Assembly (NCBI GenBank): GCA_016872715.1
Contig: VGZD01000009.1
Coordinates: 1-56,703 of the forward strand
DNA from: Planctomycetota bacterium
GTDB lineage: Bacteria > Planctomycetota > UBA1135 > GCA-002686595
Length of the DNA: 56,703 nucleotides
Direction of reading: 5' to 3'
The position numbers and the translations under genes are program-made. Every line of letters begins with the position of its first letter. The stretch's first letter is position 1. The notes beneath the pieces are model-generated. The model was given only the letters and a program-made list of their open reading frames with translations. It was not told where the DNA came from and searched no databases. Positions 19,986 to 27,607 of the stretch are shown here, in pieces.

Positions 19986-21125
19986 TCATGCTATCCCAGC
20001 CGGAGCGGTCGGGGCGCGTGCCTTTTTTCTCGCCGGCCCGCTCCCAGCCCTGCCCATCCCAGCCCCGCCGATCCCAGTTGCGCCGATCCCAGTTGCGCCG
20101 ATCCCAGTTGCGCCGATCCCAGTTGCGCCGCGCGCCCGTGCGCCCGGCCGCCAGCGGGTTCCCGCGAGTTGCAGGGCCAGCGGCAGCAGGGCCAGCAGCG
20201 CCGCGCCCAGCCCGAGCGCGATCAGGGCGTACTCGCGCCGCGTGAGCCGCTCGAACACTCCCTCCTCGTCTATGTCGAAGGACTCCTGAATCGCCAGCGA
20301 CGAGATTTGGAGCTCGTTGGCGTTGTGGAACACGCCGCCGAGGCGCGCGGCAATCTGCTTGAGCGTCGCCACGTCTTGGCGCGAGTGCCGACCGTCGATG
20401 AAGCGTCCCGTCTGCGGATCGCCGACGCCGACGACCAGCGTGCGGTAGATCGAGGCGGGCATGCGCGGCATCCCCGTCGCGGGCACCGTGTCGCCGTCGC
20501 TCACGACCACCAGCGTGGTCGAGCGCGGGTTCCAGTCCTTGGCGACCTTGGCCGCTTCTTCGAGGCCCGCGAAGAGCTCGGTCTTGCCCGCCTTGAAGGC
20601 GTGGTGCATCGGCAAGTCGCCAAGGATGTTGCGCACGACCTCGAAGTCGCTCGTGTCGATCACGACCGGCTTGGCGCCGGAATACACGGCGATCACGCTC
20701 ACGCGCGTCTGCGCGAAGGGCACGCGGTCGAAGAACGACTCCATCACGTCGCGAGCGCGCTGCATGCGGCTCTGCTTGCCGTCCTTGCCGGCGTCGACGA
20801 GGCGCATGCTCGGGCTGACGTCGAGCACCATCAGCACGTGGCGCGGATCCTCGATGCGGGGCGCGAGCGCGGCATCGACGGAGTGCGCGCGGGGCGGGAG
20901 CACGCACAGGGTCGCCATTCCCCACGCCACGGCCGCCGCGGCGAGCGCGCGCAGCCACGGCGCTGGCAGCGCCCAGACGGACGGTCGCTCCAGCGGGCCG
21001 AAGGCGAGCCGCGCCACGCGCGCGACGCGCCGCGCGTGCAGCCACTCGGCGAGCGCGGCGAGCACGAGCACCACCGCCGCGCACCCTAGCGCCGCCGACT
21101 CGCCGAGGTGCTCGAGCGTCACCAT
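19986..21125 (-). CDS. VWA-domain membrane protein (BatB-like)
   Basis: The protein has 379 aa. Two membrane helices (about 12-30 and 57-76) precede a von Willebrand A domain with the MIDAS motif Asp102-Val-Ser104-Pro-Ser106. A third helix (about 305-330) follows. This helix-helix-VWA-helix layout is that of BatA/BatB. The domain binds a divalent cation and probably mediates protein contacts in the envelope. The ATG at 21125 overlaps the preceding VWA gene by 7 nt. The C-terminal tail is unusual: four GATGI repeats, then a Gly/Ala/Lys/Arg-rich end, encoded by 15-bp tandem repeats. Tail length may vary between strains. Confidence 0.85.
   Translation of the reverse strand: MVTLEHLGESAALGCAAVVLVLAALAEWLHARRVARVARLAFGPLERPSVWALPAPWLRALAAAAVAWGMATLCVLPPRAHSVDAALAPRIEDPRHVLMVLDVSPSMRLVDAGKDGKQSRMQRARDVMESFFDRVPFAQTRVSVIAVYSGAKPVVIDTSDFEVVRNILGDLPMHHAFKAGKTELFAGLEEAAKVAKDWNPRSTTLVVVSDGDTVPATGMPRMPASIYRTLVVGVGDPQTGRFIDGRHSRQDVATLKQIAARLGGVFHNANELQISSLAIQESFDIDEEGVFERLTRREYALIALGLGAALLALLPLALQLAGTRWRPGARARGATGIGATGIGATGIGATGIGGAGMGRAGSGPARKKARAPTAPAGIA
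20071..20130 (-). repeat. Four perfect 15-bp tandem units in the 3' end of the second VWA gene
   Basis: Units of 15 bp (ATCCCAGTTGCGCCG on +) at 20071-20085, 20086-20100, 20101-20115 and 20116-20130 are identical. A degenerate unit sits at 20056-20070. On the minus strand they read Gly-Ala-Thr-Gly-Ile four times. The identity of the copies suggests recent slippage. Confidence 0.9.
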
Positions 21126-22045
21126 GGCGTGTACCTCAGTCCGAAGCTCGCGAGCACGAGCGCGAGCAGCGCGCCGAGGCCCGCGAGGCACCACGGCACG
21201 TAGTCGTCGGAGGCCTCGGCCTGACTCTTCTCGAGCTTCGCCCTCGCCATCGCGTCGATGCGCGCGAAGATCGAGTCGAGTCCGCCTTCGTCCTCGGGCT
21301 TGAACGCCTCGCCGCCGGTCAGCGTCGCGATGCGCACGACTTCCTCGGGAATCGCGCCCTCCGCGATGTGCACGGTGTACACGCTGATGCCCTCGGCGCG
21401 CATCTCGCGCGCGATCTCCTCGTCGGCGCCGCCCGAGAGATCCGAGCTGAAGCCGTCGCTCACGAGCACGATCATGCGATCGCCGTCGGGGCGCTCGGCC
21501 AGCACCTTGCGGCACGCGCGCAGCGCCTTGCCGATCTCCGTTCCGCCAAACCAGCTTGGCAGGTTGCGCGGGTGCATGAACGGCGGCGCGCAGCGAAAGG
21601 CCGAGATGTCGTTGGTGAGCGGCACCCAGTGCAGCACGTTGTTGCCGAAGAAGGTCAGTCCGAACGCGTCGCCGTCGCGGCGATCGACGAACGAGTTGAT
21701 CGAGCGCATGGCCGCGTCGTAGCGGTCCCCCTGACCGAACGGTGCCATCATGCTGCCCGAGACGTCGACGCAAAACTGGATGTTCGTCAGCGCGCGCTTC
21801 GAGCGCGGCTCGGCCCACGACTGCGGGCCCGCGAGCACGAACAGCGCGCCCGCGAGCACGAGCGCGGGCAGGCATTCCGCGGCGCGCAGCAGGAAGCGCA
21901 GGCGCGAGTCGCGCGCCCCGTGCACATGGTCGAACGGCAGCGCGAGCGCGCGGGCGCGTCCCTGCCACGCCCACAGGCACGCCGCCGCGGGGATCACGAG
22001 CGCCAGCAGCACCCACGGGTGGCGGAACGACGCGAGCGCCTCCAT
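21119..22045 (-). CDS. VWA-domain membrane protein (BatA-like)
   Basis: The product has 308 aa. An N-terminal pair of hydrophobic helices (about 10-27 and 57-75) surrounds a BatA-type FRHPWVLL start. The VWA domain has a complete MIDAS start Asp94-Val-Ser96-Gly-Ser98 and VLVSDGFSSD later. A C-terminal helix (about 285-303) anchors it, leaving the VWA domain between helices. The ATG at 22045 shares one base with the upstream TGA and has a GGAGG Shine-Dalgarno 9 nt before it. The protein likely forms a complex with the second VWA protein, the DUF58 protein and the MoxR ATPase. Confidence 0.88.
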   Translation of the reverse strand: MEALASFRHPWVLLALVIPAAACLWAWQGRARALALPFDHVHGARDSRLRFLLRAAECLPALVLAGALFVLAGPQSWAEPRSKRALTNIQFCVDVSGSMMAPFGQGDRYDAAMRSINSFVDRRDGDAFGLTFFGNNVLHWVPLTNDISAFRCAPPFMHPRNLPSWFGGTEIGKALRACRKVLAERPDGDRMIVLVSDGFSSDLSGGADEEIAREMRAEGISVYTVHIAEGAIPEEVVRIATLTGGEAFKPEDEGGLDSIFARIDAMARAKLEKSQAEASDDYVPWCLAGLGALLALVLASFGLRYTPW

Positions 22046-22944
22046 CAGCGAACGCCTCCGGGGGCGTCGAGCTCGTCTTCTCGCAGGCCTCGGTAAGGCG
22101 CGAGCAGGGCGGGAATCTCGGCCGCTCCGCGTGCGTCGGGACGGTGGAGCCACTCTTCGAGCTTGCACAAGAGCGGGCCCGCTTCGGGGTGTGCGCGCAA
22201 TTGCACGAGCACGTCGGCGGGGCGCGCCGCCTCGAGTCCGAGTCGGCGGCGCCACAGCGCGACCAGCGACAGTTCGAGCTGCGCACGCTCCTCGCGCGCG
22301 AGTTCTCCGCGCAGCGCGCGCTCGACCAGCGGCTGCAGTCGCTCCGCGAGCGAGCGCACGCGGGGCGCCGACGCGAGTTCGGCCGCGCGGCGTCGGCGGC
22401 CCGCGACGAGCAGCGCGACGAGCCCCGCGACCCACACGACCGCGCCGGTGACGAGCAGCGTGTCGTAGCCGCCGAGGCTCGGCAGCTCGGACGGGCGCGG
22501 CGCGTTCGGCAGGGCCGCACCGTGCGTCGCGAGCACGCTCTGGATCTCGACGCGCAGCTCGGGCAGCTCCGCGCACGACGAGCCATCGCGGCGTTGCAGC
22601 AACGTGCGCAGGTCGTGCGCACCCGGCTCGAGCCCCCAGTACTCGAAGTCGTAGCGGAACGCGTCGCCGTGCGCTCGCGCCGCGACGATGCGCAGCGCGA
22701 GCGGGGCGCTGCGATCCGCGGACACGGCGACGAGCTCCGAGCCGCTCAGCACCACGTCGTTCCAGCGCGCGGGCATCCCGACCGAGGGCGCGTTTCCCGA
22801 GGGTGAGCGCGGCGGTGGCGCATCGCCCTGCGGTCCACGCCACTGCGCCGAACCGCCGTGCGCGAGCGAGGGTGATGCGGCGGAACTCGGCCCTGCGAGC
22901 ACGAGGGCGCACGCCGCGACGCGCAGGTGCATCGTGAGGCTCAT
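22045..22944 (-). CDS. Bat-operon membrane protein with signal peptide and central membrane helix
   Basis: The protein has 299 aa. A signal peptide (MHLRVAACALVLAGPSSA) is followed by an external part of about 120 residues, probably a small beta domain (VVLSGSELVAV, RYDFEYWGLEPGAHDL). A membrane helix follows at about 145-165 (TLLVTGAVVWVAGLVALLVAG), then a cytoplasmic helical part rich in Arg and Glu. Its place between DUF58 and the first VWA gene is the usual place of DUF4381-like proteins, and the topology fits, but I cannot see a diagnostic motif. Start and stop overlap the neighbours by 4 and 1 nt. An ATG four codons downstream is an alternative start. Confidence 0.7.
   Translation of the reverse strand: MSLTMHLRVAACALVLAGPSSAASPSLAHGGSAQWRGPQGDAPPPRSPSGNAPSVGMPARWNDVVLSGSELVAVSADRSAPLALRIVAARAHGDAFRYDFEYWGLEPGAHDLRTLLQRRDGSSCAELPELRVEIQSVLATHGAALPNAPRPSELPSLGGYDTLLVTGAVVWVAGLVALLVAGRRRRAAELASAPRVRSLAERLQPLVERALRGELAREERAQLELSLVALWRRRLGLEAARPADVLVQLRAHPEAGPLLCKLEEWLHRPDARGAAEIPALLAPYRGLREDELDAPGGVR
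22055..22059 (-). promoter_or_regulatory. Shine-Dalgarno GGAGG for the BatA-like gene
   Basis: GGAGG (CCTCC on +) lies 9 nt before the ATG at 22045. It shows that genes inside operons here use Shine-Dalgarno initiation. Confidence 0.6.
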
Positions 22945-23840
22945 CGCGTGCCTCGCGCGACACCGCCGCGGCTCTTGAACATCCCGCGCAGTTGCGCCGC
23001 GCACGGTTCACCCGTGCGCAGCGTGAGACAGTCGACGCCCGAGCGCACGAGCGCGCTCGCGATCTCGCGCGGATCGCTCCACGCGGCGCGGCCGGTGGTG
23101 ACGAATTCGCGGCCCGTCTCAGCCTCGCGCGCTCGCAGGAATCCGGCGCCGCGCAGGCCCGACTCCGCCGCGTCGACGAGCTTGAGCGCGACGCAGTCGT
23201 GCGCGTGACCGGCGAGTTGCAGCGTCTTGAGCGCGCCTTCGTCGTGCAGGTCGGAGAGCACGATCAGCAGCGAGCGCTGGCCGAGCGTCGGCAGCACTTC
23301 GCGCAGACGCTTCGCGAGCGTCGTGCGCTCGTCGAAGCGATGCCTGCGCAGCTCTTGCAGCCATTGCATCACCCTCGCTCGCGACAGGCTCGGCTCGACG
23401 CGCATCGTGCGCTCGCCCGCGCCGATCACCCCGACGGGGCTGACGCGATCGAGGCACGCGAGCGCGAGCCCGCCCGCGATGTACAGCGCGAGCTCGTACT
23501 TGCTCGCGCGCCCCGATGCGATCGTCATCGAGGCCGACGTGTCGAGGAACAGATAGCAGGGCGTGCTCTTGGGCGCCTCGTACTCCTTGACGTACGGCTT
23601 GCGCGTGCGCGCCGTGACGCGCCAGTCGATCGAGCGGATCGAATCGCCCCATTGGTAGGGCCGCGACTGCACGTATTCGGTGCCGCTGCCCAAGTACGGC
23701 GATTTGTCGATGCCGTAGGACAGGCTGTCCGCGAGCTTGCGAATCGCGATGGCGAATTGCCTCGCATCGAGTGTCGCGAGCTCCTCGACGTAGCCTTCCT
23801 GCGCGCGCAGCGCCGGATCGACCTTCGCCCCCGCGCTCAT
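22941..23840 (-). CDS. DUF58 domain protein
   Basis: The product has 299 aa. The DUF58 signature is present: RPYQWGDSIRSIDWRVTART at residues 60-79, then a VWA-like DTSASM at 100-105 and LIVLSDLHDEG later. No membrane helix is predicted, so it is the soluble DUF58 type that sits with MoxR ATPases. The family is found next to MoxR and VWA genes across bacteria and is thought to be a client or partner of the ATPase. The ATG overlaps the MoxR stop by 1 nt and its own TGA overlaps the next gene by 4 nt, so translation is tightly coupled. Confidence 0.92.
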   Translation of the reverse strand: MSAGAKVDPALRAQEGYVEELATLDARQFAIAIRKLADSLSYGIDKSPYLGSGTEYVQSRPYQWGDSIRSIDWRVTARTRKPYVKEYEAPKSTPCYLFLDTSASMTIASGRASKYELALYIAGGLALACLDRVSPVGVIGAGERTMRVEPSLSRARVMQWLQELRRHRFDERTTLAKRLREVLPTLGQRSLLIVLSDLHDEGALKTLQLAGHAHDCVALKLVDAAESGLRGAGFLRAREAETGREFVTTGRAAWSDPREIASALVRSGVDCLTLRTGEPCAAQLRGMFKSRGGVARGTR

Positions 23841-24859
23841 CACGCGCGCGCCTCGCCGCCCATCGAGCGCAGGATCTCGTCGAGCACGTGGCGACCGGTC
23901 TTCCCTTCGGCGATCGAGCCGTACTTGAGGCGCATGCGGTGCAACAGCGCGTCCTCGGCGAGCGCGTACAAGTCCTCGGGGATCACGTACGAGCGGCCGT
24001 GCATCAGGGCGCGCGCCCGCGAGGCCTTGATGAGCGAGATGCCCGCGCGCGGGCTGCAGCCGAGCTCGACGTCGGGATGCGCGCGCGTGCGGTGCACGAT
24101 CTCGACGACGTGATCGACGAAGGTGTCGCTGACGTGGATCGAACTCACCGCCTCCATCGCCGCGACGATCTCGCTCACCGAGCCGACCGGTCGCGAGTCG
24201 AGCACGTCGAATTCCGTCTGCACGATCGCGCCCTTGTCCTGCCGCTGGATGCCGAGCGACGCGTTGCGCCGCAGCACCTCGCGCTCCTCGTCCGCCGACG
24301 GGTAGTCGAGGCGGTGCACCAGCATGAAGCGGTCGAGCTGCGCCTCGGGGAGCTCGAACGTGCCGGCCTGCTCGACGGGGTTCTGCGTCGCGATCACGAG
24401 GAACGGCGCGGGCAGGCGGAACGTCTCCGTTCCGATCGTGACCTTGCGCTCCTGCATCGCTTCGAGCAGCGCGCCCTGCACCTTCGGCGCGGCGCGGTTG
24501 ATCTCGTCGGCGAGCAGCAGGTTGGTGAAGACCGGTCCCTTGCGCACGCGGAACTCGTTCGTGCGCTGGTCGAGCACTTCGCTGCCGAGGATGTCCGACG
24601 GCAGGAGGTCGATCGTGAACTGCACGCGTGCGAAGCCCAGATCGATCGACTTCGAGAGCGTCGAGACGAGCAGCGTCTTGGCCAGTCCCGGGACGCCTTG
24701 CAGGAGCAGGTGACCGCCGGAGAACAGCGCGATCAGCAGGCGCTCGACGACCACGTCTTGGCCGACGACGACGGTGCCGACGCGCTCGCGCACGCGGCGG
24801 ATGTACTCCTCGGTGCGGGCGAGGTCGGAGGAGGCAACGGGGGCGGATGTCGTGGACAT
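23840..24859 (-). CDS. MoxR-family AAA+ ATPase
   Basis: The protein has 339 aa. Walker A is G55-V-P-G-L-A-K61-T62, Walker B is LLLADEINRA, and sensor 1 is IATQNPVEQ. The AAA lid domain (GCSPRAGISLIKASRARAL) is typical of MoxR. I chose the ATG at 24859 because homology begins about 15 residues later; a GTG at 24973 would add a non-conserved Arg-rich stretch. MoxR proteins act as chaperones that insert cofactors or assemble complexes with VWA proteins. It is the first gene of the seven-gene minus-strand operon and is followed directly by DUF58. Confidence 0.94.
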   Translation of the reverse strand: MSTTSAPVASSDLARTEEYIRRVRERVGTVVVGQDVVVERLLIALFSGGHLLLQGVPGLAKTLLVSTLSKSIDLGFARVQFTIDLLPSDILGSEVLDQRTNEFRVRKGPVFTNLLLADEINRAAPKVQGALLEAMQERKVTIGTETFRLPAPFLVIATQNPVEQAGTFELPEAQLDRFMLVHRLDYPSADEEREVLRRNASLGIQRQDKGAIVQTEFDVLDSRPVGSVSEIVAAMEAVSSIHVSDTFVDHVVEIVHRTRAHPDVELGCSPRAGISLIKASRARALMHGRSYVIPEDLYALAEDALLHRMRLKYGSIAEGKTGRHVLDEILRSMGGEARA

Positions 24860-25003
24860 GGGCGAGGCACCGCGGCAGTGGGGGCGAATCCGACGGAAGG
24901 CGAGCGCGGAGCTTCGCAGAAAGACGGACCGCGGGCACGTGACGAGTCCAACTTTTACGCGCGCGCGGACCATCGATCGACGCGCTGCCGCTCGCGTGGC
25001 GCG
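24860..25003 (-). other. 144-nt gap upstream of the Bat-type operon
   Basis: The gap separates the MoxR gene from the upstream GT2 gene on the same strand. It has no clear TANNNT box. The only AT-rich stretch, reading TAAAAGTTGGAC on the minus strand near 24947-24957, contains a TAAAAG box about 92 nt before the ATG. It is a weak promoter candidate with a longer leader than the other genes. Confidence 0.3.
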
Positions 25004-25807
25004 CTAGGCGCGCGGGCCCGGATCTGGGCCAGAGTCTGGGCCAGAGCCAGAGCCAGAGACAGGGCCGGGGCCGGGGCCGGGGCCGCCGCGCCACAGCAGC
25101 TTGCGCAGGCGCAAGACGCCCTGGATGTCTTCCCACGCGGTGCTGACGATCTTGACGCGGCTGTCGTCGTCGTCGACCCAGCGCACGGGGATGTCGGCGA
25201 TGCGGAAACCCTGCTTCTCGCCGAGCGTGAGCAGCTCGGTGTCGAAGAACCAGCCTTGATCCGCGACCTGTGGCACGAGCGCGGCGACCGCGCGGCGCGA
25301 GGCAGCCTTGAAACCGCACTGGGCGTCGGAGAAGTGCGTGCCGAGCACGAGCTTGACGAACAAGTTGTAGCAGCGGCTGATCACTTCGCGCTTCAGGCCG
25401 CGCTCGATGCGCGATTCTGGGAGCAGCCGCGAGCCCGTGCCGAGGTCGAAGCCCTGCTCGTGGATCGCGCGGCAGAGCACGGTGAGCGCCTCGAGCTCGG
25501 TCGAGAGATCGACATCGGTGTAGGCGACGATGTCCGCGTCGCACTCCAGCCACGCCTTGCGCAGCGCGCGCCCGCGCCCGCGCTGGCGAAGCGTGAAATA
25601 GCCGACTTCGCCGGGATATTTCTCCGCCAGCCGCGCCGCCAGCTCCGCCGTGCCGTCGTTCGAGCCGTTGTCCGCGACGAACACTTCCCAGCGGTAGGGG
25701 AAGCTCTCGCGCAGGAACTTGCGGCAACTCTCGACCGACCACTCGAGCTGCCGAACCTCGTTCAGGCAGGGAATGACGAGGCGGACCTTGGGCGGATGCG
25801 CTGACAT
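25004..25807 (-). CDS. GT2 glycosyltransferase (dolichyl-phosphate glucosyltransferase-like)
   Basis: The product has 267 aa. The GT-A fold starts at VRLVIPCLNE, has the donor-binding Asp in VADNGSNDGT, the metal-binding DxD as YTDVDLST, and GFRIADIPVRWVDDDDSRV near the end. This pattern matches polyprenyl- or dolichyl-phosphate glucosyl/mannosyl transferases, which charge a lipid carrier at the inner membrane face for GT-C enzymes. A GT-C-like gene lies 22 nt upstream on the same strand, which fits that role. No C-terminal membrane helices are present. The last about 25 residues are a Gly-Pro, then Ser-Gly, then Asp-Pro low-complexity tail made by hexanucleotide repeats. I prefer the ATG at 25807 to upstream starts. 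Confidence 0.88.
   Translation of the reverse strand: MSAHPPKVRLVIPCLNEVRQLEWSVESCRKFLRESFPYRWEVFVADNGSNDGTAELAARLAEKYPGEVGYFTLRQRGRGRALRKAWLECDADIVAYTDVDLSTELEALTVLCRAIHEQGFDLGTGSRLLPESRIERGLKREVISRCYNLFVKLVLGTHFSDAQCGFKAASRRAVAALVPQVADQGWFFDTELLTLGEKQGFRIADIPVRWVDDDDSRVKIVSTAWEDIQGVLRLRKLLWRGGPGPGPGPVSGSGSGPDSGPDPGPRA
25024..25084 (-). repeat. Imperfect hexanucleotide repeats forming the C-terminal tail of the GT2 gene
   Basis: Positions 25064-25084 hold about three GGCCGG-type units and 25024-25060 hold diverged CAGAGC/CTGGGC units. They encode GPGPGPVSGSGSGPDSG on the minus strand. Slippage in either direction keeps the frame. Confidence 0.8.
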
Positions 25808-25826
25808 GGGAAGCGAGCCAGCCTCG

Positions 25827-25832
25827 AGTCTA
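25827..25832 (-). promoter_or_regulatory. Possible -10 box TAGACT before the GT2 gene
   Basis: TAGACT lies 19 nt before the ATG at 25807, but its first three bases are the TAG stop of the upstream GT-C gene. It may therefore be chance. Confidence 0.25.
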
Positions 25833-27431
25833 CACCGCGGCATCCGCGCGTCGTTCGAATGCGCAACCAATTCGCCACACGGCGAGGCAGAACGCGACGA
25901 CGGTCGCGATGATGCCCAGCGCCAGGAAAGGACTTCCGAGCCACGGCGCGCGCGGGCTCGTCTGGCGCAGCACCGTCAGCCACGGCAACTGCGGTCCTTC
26001 GTTCACGATGCGCACGAACGACGCCGGGACCGGCGAGCGCGTGAGCAGAACTTCCCAGTAGCCGTCGAGTGCGACCGCGGGCGTGTCGAGCGCCACGGCG
26101 AGGTGTCGCAGGTCATTCTCCGCGTCGCTCACTTCGCGCGTCATCGAGAGCACGGCGGCGTGCAGCACCACCGCGACGCTCAAGGCCGCGAGCCAGCGGC
26201 GCTCGAGGCGCGCGAGCGCGTCGGCGGCGAGCAGGAACAAGAACGGCACGACGGGCAGCAGGTAGCGAAAACCCGTGTTGAATTGCAGCAGCGAGTAGAC
26301 GTTCATCGCGCAGAACAGGCTGAAGGCGAGCGCGAACGCCCAGACCCACGCGCGCTCGCGGCGCGGCAGCACGCGCTCGTGTTCGCGCAGACCGCGCCCG
26401 GGCAGGAATGCGAATGCGAGCAGCGGCGCGAACGGCAGCAGCCCCCAGCTCGGGCTCACGAGGTTCTTCAGGAACACCTCGCCGCTCGGAAACATGATTC
26501 CGCGCGCGCCCGTGTCGACATATTCGTTCTGCCGCGGCATCACCATCTGGCCCGGCGTGAATGGATCGCCGTACATGGCCCACTGCGTGCCGAGCAGGAA
26601 CAAGATCGGCGGCAGCGCGGCCAGCACGGCGCTCACACACTCGCGCAGCGCCGTGGCGAGGCCCTCGCCGCGCGCGCGCGTCACGACGAAGTAGAGCGCG
26701 AGCATTCCGGCGGGCACCACGCCGGCGTAGTCGAGCGAAATCGCCATGCCGCACAGGAAGCCAGCCCACGCGCGGCGCGCCGTCGAGAGTCGCTCGCTCG
26801 CGCCGGGCCGCGGCCACAAGAGCAGGAACGCTCCGAACAGCGCCAGCATCAGGAACACGTTGTGATTGAGGTGCGCCGAGCGATAGAAGACCGGCGTCGC
26901 GAAGGCGAACAGGAATGCGAGCCACGTCGCGCGCTCGCGCGCGATGCCACGGGCGAGCAGCGTCGAAAAAACGAGCACGACGAGTCCCGCGCACAGCGGT
27001 GCCATCAAGAATGCGGACGTGACCGCGGTCGCCGCGCCGAAGCGCAAGTCGAGTCCGGCCTGCTTGACGCGGCGAAAGAGCGCCTGTCGCAGCGGGTATT
27101 TCGTGTCGTAGGTGGCGTCGACGGCCCCGCCCGACGCCGCGAGCTGTGCTTGCGAGTGCTCCTCGAGCGCGTCGAGCAGCGGATCGAAGGCGAGGAGCGG
27201 CGGCACGGCGAGCAGCGAGCCCATGACGTTGTTGCCGGTGTAGACGTGGCCGTCGACGTGCCGGAACAGGTCCGCGTGGAAGCCCTCGTAGCGATCGCAG
27301 ATCCAGTCGCCGCGCTCGATGAGCGCGAAGGCCGGATAGTGCTCGCGCACGACGTTCGTCGCGAAAAACGTGCTGTAGATGATCCAGCACACGAGAAATA
27401 GCCGGACCTTGACCGAGGCGAGCCAACGCAT
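25830..27431 (-). CDS. GT-C-like membrane glycosyltransferase
   Basis: The protein has 533 aa with about ten to twelve hydrophobic helices. The first loop contains acidic residues near the membrane (VVREHYPAFALIERGDW, about residues 27-43). This fits the GT-C layout, in which an Asp or Glu in the first external loop is catalytic. The family uses polyprenyl-phosphate sugars as donors and acts at the periplasmic face. The downstream GT2 gene could make that donor. Substrate and acceptor cannot be told from sequence. It is divergent from another GT-C gene with a 176-nt gap holding two opposite TANNNT boxes. Confidence 0.8.
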   Translation of the reverse strand: MRWLASVKVRLFLVCWIIYSTFFATNVVREHYPAFALIERGDWICDRYEGFHADLFRHVDGHVYTGNNVMGSLLAVPPLLAFDPLLDALEEHSQAQLAASGGAVDATYDTKYPLRQALFRRVKQAGLDLRFGAATAVTSAFLMAPLCAGLVVLVFSTLLARGIARERATWLAFLFAFATPVFYRSAHLNHNVFLMLALFGAFLLLWPRPGASERLSTARRAWAGFLCGMAISLDYAGVVPAGMLALYFVVTRARGEGLATALRECVSAVLAALPPILFLLGTQWAMYGDPFTPGQMVMPRQNEYVDTGARGIMFPSGEVFLKNLVSPSWGLLPFAPLLAFAFLPGRGLREHERVLPRRERAWVWAFALAFSLFCAMNVYSLLQFNTGFRYLLPVVPFLFLLAADALARLERRWLAALSVAVVLHAAVLSMTREVSDAENDLRHLAVALDTPAVALDGYWEVLLTRSPVPASFVRIVNEGPQLPWLTVLRQTSPRAPWLGSPFLALGIIATVVAFCLAVWRIGCAFERRADAAV

Positions 27432-27443
27432 GGCGGTCGGCGG

Positions 27444-27449
27444 ATCCTA
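27444..27449 (-). promoter_or_regulatory. -10 box TAGGAT for the GT-C gene
   Basis: TAGGAT lies 12 nt before the ATG at 27431 in the divergent intergenic region. Confidence 0.45.
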
Positions 27450-27589
27450 TCGACCGACTCTGGCGCGTGCGCGCAAGTTCTGGCACGCGCCGCGGATCGC
27501 CGCGCGGGCGAGTCTGCTCGGGACGGGAACGAGCGCGCCGCTTGGGTCGATCGAGCACTTCGCTCGTCGAAGCGCGGACCACGGATCGG

Positions 27590-27595
27590 TAGGGT
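27590..27595 (+). promoter_or_regulatory. -10 box TAGGGT for the second GT-C gene
   Basis: TAGGGT lies 12 nt before the ATG at 27608, facing away from the box at 27444-27449. The rest of the 176-nt gap holds no ORF that I can support. Confidence 0.45.
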
Positions 27596-27607
27596 GGAGC
27601 GCAGGGC

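Noticed and set aside
25827..25832. TAGACT as firm promoter for the GT2 gene
   Set aside because: Its first three bases are the stop codon of the upstream GT-C gene, so it is kept only as a weak candidate.
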